Below are positions 1 through 4,713 of a stretch of DNA of 5,505 bases, piece by piece (positions within the stretch are counted from its first letter, which is position 1; each line of letters opens with the position of its first letter). A model generated the notes under the pieces. That model did not search any database. It was not told where the DNA came from and saw only the letters and a program-made list of their open reading frames with translations. The stretch is taken from NCBI GenBank assembly GCA_013816695.1, contig JACDDZ010000127.1, forward strand, positions 1 through 5,505. The letters run 5' to 3'. Position numbers and translations under genes: made by a program. The stretch comes from Gemmatimonadaceae bacterium. GTDB lineage: Bacteria > Gemmatimonadota > Gemmatimonadetes > Gemmatimonadales > Gemmatimonadaceae.

Positions 1-68
1 AACGGACAACGCTCCTCTTCGGCAACTGCGCGTCACGGGTTGTCCATTCCCCGTTTCCGTTGGCCGTT
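1..68. repeat. Short inverted-repeat structure at the left edge
   Basis: Positions 1-11 (AACGGACAACG) are matched at 10 of 11 bases by the reverse complement of 58-68 (CGTTGGCCGTT). A nested perfect 7-bp inverted repeat, GGACAAC (4-10) and GTTGTCC (39-45), lies inside. The right part is also built of closely spaced CCGTT words (51-68). The structure is non-coding and may be the end of a longer intergenic repeat cut by the window edge. Alternatives are a terminator region for an unseen upstream gene, or chance similarity of low-complexity words. Confidence 0.4.
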
Positions 69-193
69 TATCACAAATGTGTTGTTTCCGACCCTCTCCC
101 CACTGGTTTGCATACGCGTACCAGATGTTCAAAACCGCGCAACTCCGTGTTATCTTTGAAGTTACCCGTGGGAACATTACGCGTCAGTTGAAG
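69..193. other. Non-coding leader region, nothing else recognised
   Basis: This stretch precedes the serine hydrolase gene. I see no reading frame with coding character, no RNA gene and no riboswitch-like structure. It is less GC-rich than the coding regions, as expected for a promoter-bearing intergenic region. Confidence 0.5.
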
Positions 194-199
194 TATAAA
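194..199 (+). promoter_or_regulatory. Possible -10 element for the serine hydrolase gene
   Basis: TATAAA matches the sigma-70 -10 consensus at five of six bases. It would start transcription near position 206, giving a leader of about 20 nt that still contains the Shine-Dalgarno sequence. The -35 position (about 171-176, GGAACA) is poor, so the call is tentative. Confidence 0.25.
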
Positions 200-209
200 G
201 GTATGTAGC

Positions 210-217
210 AAAAGGAG
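210..217 (+). promoter_or_regulatory. Ribosome binding site that fixes a TTG start
   Basis: AAAAGGAG lies 8 nt upstream of the TTG at 226. An in-frame stop (TAA at 196-198) with no other start codon in between makes this TTG the only upstream start possible. The next in-frame ATG (307) would remove the signal-peptide-like N-terminus. Confidence 0.8.
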
Positions 218-225
218 TCAAAACG

Positions 226-1587
226 TTGCTCAGGGTCATTGTCACCGCACTCACTGTTGCACACGCGAGTGACGGTCTGCCGGTCAAAGCTCCGACTTCG
301 GTCGGGATGTCCGAATCGCGCCTGGAGACGATAGATCGTGTCGTCACCCGCGGGATTTCAGCCGGCGGCTACCCTGGAGCGGCGGTCGTCGTCGGAAGAA
401 AAGGCGCAGCCGTGTGGCAGAAAGGATTCGGCCACCTCTCCTGGGGACCCGACGCCGCTTCCGTAGTCACCAACAAGACCATCTACGACATCGCATCCCT
501 CAGCAAGGTCGTCGGAACCACATCGGCGATAATGCTGCTCTACGACGAAAAGAAAATTGACCTGGATGCTCCGGTCTTCCGCTACCTGCCGGCGTTCTCA
601 GGTGGAAACAAGGACAAGGTCACAGTCCGCCAGCTGCTCACGCATCGCTCCGGACTTCCGGCAGGCCGCGATATCTGGCGCGTCGCCCGTTCCCCGGAGC
701 AGGCGCGTGACATGGTCCTAAACACTCCGCTCGAATACGTGCCGGACACGCATTATGTCTACTCCGATCTCGGCGCCGACCTGCTCGGCTTCATTGTTGA
801 GACGGTTTCCGGCGAGCGAATGGATCAATTCCTCGAGCATCGCCTGTTTCAGCCGCTCGGGATGACCGACACATACTATCGGCCTGCCGATTCGCTGCGC
901 TATCGCATTGCACCAACCGAGCTCAATCCTCCTCGTGGCTATCCGCTGCGCGGCGAAGTGCACGATGAGAACGCCTACGCCCTTGGCGGTGTAGCCGGAC
1001 ACGCGGGCCTGTTCAGCACCGCCGCAGACCTGTCGATCTTTGCCCAGATGATGCTCAACAAGGGTGAGTATCAGGGGAAGCACATCTTTACAGATTCAAC
1101 CGTCGATCTTTTTACCCGCAGAATGATCGGCCACCGTGCACTTGGTTGGGATACCGCTGACGGAGATTTCGGATCCGGACAATATCTCACTGAAAAGTCC
1201 TACGGGCACACCGGCTTCACAGGGACGTCGCTCTGGATCGATCCGGATCGCGAAATGTTCGTCATTCTGCTCACCAACCGAGTGCACGCAGCGACGGCGT
1301 ATCGCCCCGCTAAAGTGATCTCAGATGTACGCTCGGACCTTTCCGACGCCGCGGTGCTCGCAGTGATGGACAGCCCGCAGGGAGTTACCGAGATGCCGGT
1401 ACTGTTCCGTGCGGACCGGGCTGTGGGCTGGAATGTGCCGATCAAGCCCGTTCGCGCGAAGAGCAGGCTAGCTTCCAGAGGAACGGTTGTCCGCAGCTCC
1501 CGCGTAAAGAAGGGAAAAAGCTCGAAGTCTTCAGCTGTTAAGAAGAAGCACCCCGTCTCTGCAAAAAAGAAAAAGAGCAAATCATGA
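226..1587 (+). CDS. Serine hydrolase, beta-lactamase/penicillin-binding-protein family, with lysine-rich C-terminal tail
   Basis: A 453-residue member of the class C beta-lactamase-like family (Pfam Beta-lactamase, PF00144), which includes D,D-carboxypeptidases, penicillin-binding proteins and esterases. Visible motifs are the nucleophile motif S91-L-S-K94, the second catalytic element Y179-S-D181 (YxN position, Asp for Asn), H328-T-G330 in the KTG position, and the conserved stretches LLTHRSGLP (137-145) and HDENAYALGGVAGHAGLFSTA (about 246-266). The N-terminus (residues 1-14, Arg3, short hydrophobic run, Ala-His-Ala) looks like a short export signal, so it probably acts in the envelope on peptidoglycan-derived peptides or esters; the substrate is unknown. 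From about residue 407 the protein continues as a Lys/Arg/Ser-rich tail, probably disordered and absent from typical family members. TTG start with a strong Shine-Dalgarno. It overlaps the next gene by ATGA, indicating translational coupling. A true beta-lactamase activity is not implied. Confidence 0.9.
   Translation: MLRVIVTALTVAHASDGLPVKAPTSVGMSESRLETIDRVVTRGISAGGYPGAAVVVGRKGAAVWQKGFGHLSWGPDAASVVTNKTIYDIASLSKVVGTTSAIMLLYDEKKIDLDAPVFRYLPAFSGGNKDKVTVRQLLTHRSGLPAGRDIWRVARSPEQARDMVLNTPLEYVPDTHYVYSDLGADLLGFIVETVSGERMDQFLEHRLFQPLGMTDTYYRPADSLRYRIAPTELNPPRGYPLRGEVHDENAYALGGVAGHAGLFSTAADLSIFAQMMLNKGEYQGKHIFTDSTVDLFTRRMIGHRALGWDTADGDFGSGQYLTEKSYGHTGFTGTSLWIDPDREMFVILLTNRVHAATAYRPAKVISDVRSDLSDAAVLAVMDSPQGVTEMPVLFRADRAVGWNVPIKPVRAKSRLASRGTVVRSSRVKKGKSSKSSAVKKKHPVSAKKKKSKS
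1563..1569 (+). other. In-frame A AAA AAG slippery heptamer
   Basis: The heptamer is in the zero frame of the serine hydrolase gene (codons AAA AAG, residues 447-448), in the same phase as the classical dnaX -1 frameshift site. A -1 slip reads on without a stop through 1584 into the Fe-S assembly gene. No strong hairpin lies at the usual 5-9 nt downstream, and Lys-rich tails make such heptamers by chance, so functional frameshifting is only a possibility. Confidence 0.25.
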
Positions 1588-1892
1588 GTGAAGCGGTTGT
1601 CAGCGAGGACCAGGTAAAACTCGCGCTTCGGCGCGTCAAGGATCCGGACCTGAACCTCAACATCCTGGATCTCGGATTGATCTACACCATCACGGTGAAT
1701 GGCTGCGACGTGAAGGTGGACATGACGCTCACGTCACCCGCGTGTCCTTCCGGGCCTGAGCTTGTCGGCAACGCCGAGAAGGAGATCAAGGCGATTCCCG
1801 GCGTCGAGAATGTCTCTGTAAATATTGTCTGGGAACCCTTCTGGACTCCTGAAAAAATGGAGCCGCGCGTTCGGGCGTACCTGGGGTTCTAG
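1584..1892 (+). CDS. MIP18/DUF59-family Fe-S cluster assembly protein (SufT/PaaD-like)
   Basis: A complete 102-residue, single-domain protein of the FeS_assembly_P family (PF01883, formerly DUF59), whose members help mature or deliver Fe-S clusters in the cytoplasm. Hallmarks are the N-terminal DPDLNLNILDLGLIY (residues 20-34) with the conserved Asp20, the TSPACPSGP loop (50-58) carrying the conserved Cys54, and the C-terminal WEPFWTPEKM (83-92). The usual length for stand-alone members is about 100 residues. The ATG overlaps the upstream stop (ATGA); only a weak AAAGAG lies in front, so it probably depends on translation of the serine hydrolase. No other suf or paa genes are nearby, so whether it serves general Fe-S assembly or one particular enzyme cannot be read from context. 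Its stop TAG shares CTAG with the stop of the convergent RNase D gene. Confidence 0.9.
   Translation: MSEAVVSEDQVKLALRRVKDPDLNLNILDLGLIYTITVNGCDVKVDMTLTSPACPSGPELVGNAEKEIKAIPGVENVSVNIVWEPFWTPEKMEPRVRAYLGF
1622..1635 (+). other. Small UUCG hairpin inside the Fe-S assembly gene
   Basis: CGCGC (1622-1626) and GCGCG (1631-1635) form a perfect 5-bp stem closed by the very stable C(UUCG)G tetraloop. It lies about 38 nt after the start codon. It could slow ribosomes or affect mRNA stability, or may just reflect GC-rich Arg/Leu codons. Confidence 0.3.
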
Positions 1893-3022
1893 CTTTTCGC
1901 GCTGCGAAGCGCGCCGAGAAAGGATTCGCCCATTTCAGCAGCATGCCATTTACGGACGCCAGGCACTTCGAGCATTTCACCTGTCGAAGCCGGATTTTTT
2001 CTTGCTATTGCCTCGAGCCGTTCGCGCGAACAGAGCACGCCGGGATCAAGTGACAATCGCGTAGCTGCTGCGTCACGTGCGTTCTTGAGCAGAGCAACGC
2101 GGGAGTCGAGACCTGCATCCTTGTCCCATCGCTGTGCCCGCGGGAATTTCGGGAGCTGATCTTCAGGCACACTCATTCCACGACGCACTGCAGCCAGAAC
2201 ATCCTGGCCGCGCCGGTCCAGGATTCCACGCGGCATTCCCTTGATTGCACCGAGATCCGATGGCGACTGTGGCTGCGTGCGCGCGATCGACAGCAGCACT
2301 TCATTCCCGACCACTCGGAATGTCGCGCGATCCATTTCCTTCGCTACTTCGTCGCGCCAGATAACCAGCTCTCGCAGCAGGGCAAGCTCACGCCGGGAAA
2401 GGTCGCGGGCTCCCTTTACCTTGAAGAACTGTTCGACCTCATCGTCCTGTTGCCAGCGTGTTCCCTCGAGTCGCGAAAATTCTTCTCGCGCCCATTCGAG
2501 GCGTCCCAGTTTCCCGAGCTCATCCTGCAGCTTGTCCTTTAAAGCCAGGAGAAGGGCGGTGTCCTGCGCCGCGTAGGCGAGCATTCCTTCGGTCAGCGGA
2601 CGCATCGACCAGTCGGCCCGCTGATGCTGCTTGTCAAGTTTTACGCTGAAATACTGATCGAGCAGCGCAGCGAGTCCGAACGACTTGAGCCCGATGAGTT
2701 GCGAAGCAATCCGCGTATCAAAAATATTAGTGGGGTGCCAGCCGTAATCCTGGTGCAGCAGCCTGAGGTCGTAGTCCGCATCGTGAAAAGCGACTTCGAC
2801 GGCAGGATCCTCGAGCAGCCGTCCAAGCTTGTCCAGGCCGGTGACCGCGAGCGGGTCAATGATGGCGCTGGTTGTCCGCGTGCTGAGCTGGATCAGGTAG
2901 ATTCGATCCACGAACCGGTGGAAGCTCGCTCCCTCGGTATCCACTGCGATTTCGCGTGCGTCTGCGATTTCGGAAAGAAATCGATCTGCGCTGTCATTCG
3001 AATCGATATAGACGAGAGCCAT
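1889..3022 (-). CDS. rnd: Ribonuclease D (3'-5' exoribonuclease with HRDC region)
   Basis: A 377-residue protein, nearly the length of E. coli RNase D (375). The N-terminal half is a DEDDy exonuclease domain (about residues 1-170): Exo I D28-T-E30, Exo II HDADYDLRLL with Asp85, and Exo III Y150-A-A-Q-D154; all four acidic metal ligands and the tyrosine are present, so it should be active. The HRDC helical region follows from about residue 207 to 287 (SRRELALLRELVIWRDEVAKEMDR at its start), with a second helical, HRDC-like segment to the C-terminus. In this family the enzyme trims 3' ends of tRNA precursors and other small RNAs in the cytoplasm. The ATG has no evident Shine-Dalgarno (the preceding bases read ATTTCGACA), suggesting a weak or leaderless start. 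It is divergent from the thioesterase gene (57 bp apart) and convergent with the Fe-S gene, sharing CTAG for both stops. Confidence 0.95.
   Translation of the reverse strand: MALVYIDSNDSADRFLSEIADAREIAVDTEGASFHRFVDRIYLIQLSTRTTSAIIDPLAVTGLDKLGRLLEDPAVEVAFHDADYDLRLLHQDYGWHPTNIFDTRIASQLIGLKSFGLAALLDQYFSVKLDKQHQRADWSMRPLTEGMLAYAAQDTALLLALKDKLQDELGKLGRLEWAREEFSRLEGTRWQQDDEVEQFFKVKGARDLSRRELALLRELVIWRDEVAKEMDRATFRVVGNEVLLSIARTQPQSPSDLGAIKGMPRGILDRRGQDVLAAVRRGMSVPEDQLPKFPRAQRWDKDAGLDSRVALLKNARDAAATRLSLDPGVLCSRERLEAIARKNPASTGEMLEVPGVRKWHAAEMGESFLGALRSAKS
1893..1922. other. Hairpin at the convergent 3' junction
   Basis: A perfect 6-bp stem, CGCGCT (1898-1903) and AGCGCG (1908-1913), is closed by a GCGA loop, flanked by CTTTT on the left and AGAAAG on the right. 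It sits immediately after the stop of the Fe-S gene and inside the last codons of RNase D. There is no clear T tract downstream on either strand, so it may stabilise 3' ends or act as a weak terminator at most. Confidence 0.3.
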
Positions 3023-3079
3023 TGTCGAAATGTAGTTGATCGGGTCAGATTAAGAGTCCGCCACCCCAGGAGGCTGTAG
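3023..3079. promoter_or_regulatory. 57-bp divergent intergenic region
   Basis: This gap separates the divergently transcribed RNase D and thioesterase genes, so it should hold a promoter for each. I find no convincing -35/-10 pair in either direction. AGGAGG at 3068-3073 is the thioesterase ribosome binding site. The tightness of the gap implies overlapping promoters or short leaders. Confidence 0.4.
3068..3073 (+). promoter_or_regulatory. Perfect Shine-Dalgarno that fixes a TTG start
   Basis: AGGAGG sits 6 nt before the TTG at 3080. The codon just upstream of that TTG is an in-frame TAG (3077-3079), so no longer form of the protein is possible. The hot-dog fold sequence begins right after this start. 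Confidence 0.85.
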
Positions 3080-3484
3080 TTGTCCGACGAGTTCCGTGTC
3101 CATGTGTATCCAACCGACTGCGACATTGTAGGCCACGTCAATCATGCGACCTTTCTTCGCATGCTCGAACGGGCCCGCTGGCACTCCCTTGAGCAGAAGA
3201 TGTCACACAGTGAATTCCTTGACTCTGGGCTATTCGCCATAGTCCGCCATTTCGAGATTTCGTACGAGTCACAGGCTTTGCCCGGCGACGATCTTGTGAT
3301 TCGAACAGGCCTGTCCGAAATGGGGAACACGAGTTTCAAGGTGAGGCAGGAGGTGCGCAACGCACGCGGTGAAGTCGTGTGTAACTCGACTGTGGTTTAT
3401 GTAGCAGTGGGTCCGGAACGCAGGCCAATTCGCGTTCCTGAAGATTGGCGCACGATGTTCAGCGATTGGAAAGAAGGTTCATGA
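3080..3484 (+). CDS. Acyl-CoA thioesterase, hot-dog fold (YbgC/4-hydroxybenzoyl-CoA thioesterase type)
   Basis: A 134-residue protein matching the usual single hot-dog domain length. The N-terminus carries the family signature HVYPTDCDIVGHVNH (about residues 8-22); Asp15 is at the position of the catalytic Asp of the 4HBT subfamily, followed by the G-H-V-N-H turn and then the long central helix (FLRMLERARWHSL). The later beta strands include ISYESQALPGDDLVIRT (60-76) and SFKVRQEVRNARGEVV. Such enzymes hydrolyse acyl-CoA thioesters in the cytoplasm, usually as oligomers; the acyl group preferred here is not predictable. Some YbgC relatives work in phospholipid metabolism, which would fit a membrane-protein partner, but that is inference. 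Its stop overlaps the start of the next gene by ATGA, suggesting one operon. Confidence 0.88.
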   Translation: MSDEFRVHVYPTDCDIVGHVNHATFLRMLERARWHSLEQKMSHSEFLDSGLFAIVRHFEISYESQALPGDDLVIRTGLSEMGNTSFKVRQEVRNARGEVVCNSTVVYVAVGPERRPIRVPEDWRTMFSDWKEGS

Positions 3485-4101
3485 CCGGCACTTCGACTGA
3501 AAACATAAGCGAGTCCGAGCGCTCCGGAGCTGCGCGCGCCGGAGCCGTTCTCTTTCGCAATCGCGGTTGGCTTCCGATTCTTTTTCTCGGAATTCCGCTT
3601 CTTGCCCCCGGTTCCACGTCTCCGACCCGCTGGCTCTTGGGGGCACTGCTTATCGTCGCCGGTGAAGCCATCAGGCTTGCAGGTGTAGCAGCGGCGGGAA
3701 CAGTCACCCGCCGGCGCTCACGCAACGTCCAGCGCCTGGTGACTTACGGTGCATTTGCCTGGAGCAGAAATCCGCTGTACAACGGAAACTTCCTGATCTG
3801 GATGGGCTTCGTCGTAATTTCCGGAGTGCTCTGGTTTCTCCCGGTCGCAATCCTGATTTTCGCGATCGAGTATACGCTGATTGTGCGCTACGAAGAGGGA
3901 GTCCTGGAATCTATCTTCGGCCAGCAATACCTGACCTACAAAACCCGGACGCCGCGCTGGATCCCGCACCCGTCACGCGTCACCGAACGGGGGGAACATC
4001 ACTGGACCGAAGCGTGGAGCAGTGAGATCAGCACTTTTCTGCAGTACGCCGTGCTGCTGCTTCTGTTCTATTTGAAGTCGCATCTTCACATCACTTTGTG
4101 A
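3481..4101 (+). CDS. Isoprenylcysteine carboxyl methyltransferase-like membrane methyltransferase
   Basis: A 206-residue integral membrane protein of the bacterial ICMT/PEMT-like methyltransferase group. Hydrophobic segments lie at about residues 29-43, 51-72, 102-134 (two spans) and 184-199. The recognisable core is YGAFAWSRNPLYNGNFL (89-105), equivalent to the G-x-Y-x-x-x-R-N-P-x-Y signature, and RYEEGVLESIFGQQYLTYKTRTPRWIP (136-162) with its conserved acidic and Y-x-x-Y elements, which bind S-adenosylmethionine in characterised relatives. Bacterial members methylate small or lipid substrates, and the actual substrate is unknown. A His/Trp-rich linker and an extra C-terminal hydrophobic helix follow the core. 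I chose the ATG at 3481 because it overlaps the thioesterase stop (ATGA) and has GGAAAG 7 nt upstream; a TTG at 3445 would add 12 residues and overlap the neighbour by 40 bases without benefit. Confidence 0.82.
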   Translation: MTGTSTENISESERSGAARAGAVLFRNRGWLPILFLGIPLLAPGSTSPTRWLLGALLIVAGEAIRLAGVAAAGTVTRRRSRNVQRLVTYGAFAWSRNPLYNGNFLIWMGFVVISGVLWFLPVAILIFAIEYTLIVRYEEGVLESIFGQQYLTYKTRTPRWIPHPSRVTERGEHHWTEAWSSEISTFLQYAVLLLLFYLKSHLHITL

Positions 4102-4116
4102 GACCGGCGAGTAAGA

Positions 4117-4304
4117 TTCTTGCCGGGCTCGACTGCGCCGCAGGGGACACAGAGGACACGGAGGTTGTCGCAGAGGAACTGCAAGTTCATAGGAACTGCA
4201 ACGACAGATATATGTCCTTGTAGTTCCCATGAATTTGTAGTCCTCTGCGGCTTCTCCCCTGTGTCCCCTGTGTCCTCTGCGGCGCAGTCGAGCCCGGCAA
4301 AGAA
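4117..4304. repeat. 188-bp near-complete palindrome with 9-bp GAGGACACA-type units
   Basis: The two halves are reverse complements around ATATAT (4208-4213). Positions 4121-4143 and 4277-4299 are a perfect 23-bp inverted repeat. Inside it the left arm reads GGGGACACA-GAGGACACG-GAGG (4143-4164) and the right arm mirrors it (4256-4277), differing only by G/A or C/T transitions. CGCAGAGGAACT (4169-4180), TTCAT (4186-4190) and CAACGACA (4199-4206) pair with 4239-4250, 4229-4233 and 4213-4220 with few mismatches or single-base indels; the loop is about 6 bases. No clear target-site duplication or terminal transposon motif is seen. It begins 15 bases after the methyltransferase stop. It may be a REP/MITE-like dispersed element, a transcript-stabilising hairpin or a large terminator for the plus-strand operon. 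Confidence 0.9.
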
Positions 4305-4315
4305 TGCTCACAACC

Positions 4316-4347
4316 AAAAACAAAAAAGGAACCGCCGAAGCAGTCCC
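4316..4347 (-). terminator. Intrinsic terminator of the ferredoxin gene
   Basis: On the minus strand an 8-bp stem (GGGACTGC with GCGGTTCC, two G-U pairs) is closed by a C(UUCG)G tetraloop and followed directly by TTTTTTGTTTTT. It starts 26 bases after the ferredoxin stop codon. This is a classic Rho-independent terminator, and it stops minus-strand transcription before the large palindrome. Confidence 0.85.
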
Positions 4348-4373
4348 TTCTTAATTCGCGACCCTACCTTCAA

Positions 4374-4637
4374 CTACCGCTGCGGCCGACCCGGCGGATT
4401 CTCCGATTTGAAGACTTCCTTGTTCAGCTGAATGAACTCCTTCAGGTTCGCCGGCACATCCTCTTCAGGAAAAATCGCGGTTACAGGACACTCCGGCTCA
4501 CAAGCGCCGCAATCGATGCACTCATCGGGATGGATGAATAGCTGATCGGGACCCTCGTAAATGCAGTCAACCGGGCACACGTCAACGCATGCTCGGTCCT
4601 TGGTTCCCTTACAAGCTTCGGTAATTACATAGGGCAT
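4374..4637 (-). CDS. fdxA: 7Fe ferredoxin ([3Fe-4S][4Fe-4S]), FdxA-like
   Basis: A complete 87-residue small electron carrier. Cysteines at 9, 17, 21, 25, 40, 43, 46 and 50 follow the 7Fe ferredoxin pattern. By comparison with Azotobacter FdI and the Thermus ferredoxin, Cys9, Cys17 and Cys50 should bind the 3Fe-4S cluster and Cys21, Cys40, Cys43 and Cys46 the 4Fe-4S cluster; Cys25 is the usual free cysteine. The Azotobacter Cys11 position is Thr12 here, consistent with three-cysteine ligation of the first cluster. The segments CPVDCIYEG (21-29) and IHPDECIDCGACEPECP (35-51) are nearly diagnostic. The C-terminal tail (about 57-87) is short and acidic then basic. The start is supported by AGGA 7 nt upstream (4645-4648). 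It has its own probable promoter and terminator. The redox partner is not evident from the neighbourhood. Confidence 0.95.
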   Translation of the reverse strand: MPYVITEACKGTKDRACVDVCPVDCIYEGPDQLFIHPDECIDCGACEPECPVTAIFPEEDVPANLKEFIQLNKEVFKSENPPGRPQR

Positions 4638-4673
4638 TCGTCTTTCCTGTGGCGGCTTCGTTCTGGGATTCGA

Positions 4674-4701
4674 AAAATAGGCCTGTAGGAACTAATATCA
4701 A
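4674..4701 (-). promoter_or_regulatory. Probable sigma-70-type promoter of the ferredoxin gene
   Basis: On the minus strand TTGATA (4696-4701, five of six to the -35 consensus) and TATTTT (4674-4679, four of six to the -10 consensus) are separated by 16 bases. Initiation near 4667 would leave a leader of about 30 nt with the AGGA ribosome binding site. It lies in the 76-bp gap after the antiporter stop, suggesting the ferredoxin is transcribed independently. Confidence 0.45.
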
Positions 4702-4713
4702 CCTTCCCGGCGC

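Noticed and set aside
718..1580. Long minus-strand open frames (718-1083, 1200-1580) inside the serine hydrolase gene
   Set aside because: They are antisense shadows of a gene with clear catalytic motifs; the translations look unlike any protein family.
226..1587. Antibiotic-resistance beta-lactamase
   Set aside because: The SxxK, YSD and HTG motifs place it in the broad serine hydrolase/PBP family; the HTG and the lysine tail give no support for a dedicated class C beta-lactamase.
2241..3079. Plus-strand open frames at 2241-2576 and 2624-3079 opposite RNase D
   Set aside because: RNase D on the minus strand carries the full DEDDy motif set; the opposite frames are Ser/Arg-rich or lack recognisable domains.
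4104..4126. Small hairpin CCGGC...GCCGG directly after the methyltransferase stop
   Set aside because: The stem is only 5 bp with a loop of about 13 bases and no T tract; its right arm is better explained as the base of the large palindrome.
4117..4304. CRISPR array or insertion sequence
   Set aside because: The units are 9 bp and mirrored without spacers, and no transposase or clear target-site duplication is visible.
3973..4323. Minus-strand open frame giving an RGHRGHRG-type peptide, and a plus-strand frame at 4120-4431
   Set aside because: Both are translations of the large palindrome and its 9-bp units; they overlap neighbouring genes and have no family resemblance or ribosome binding site.
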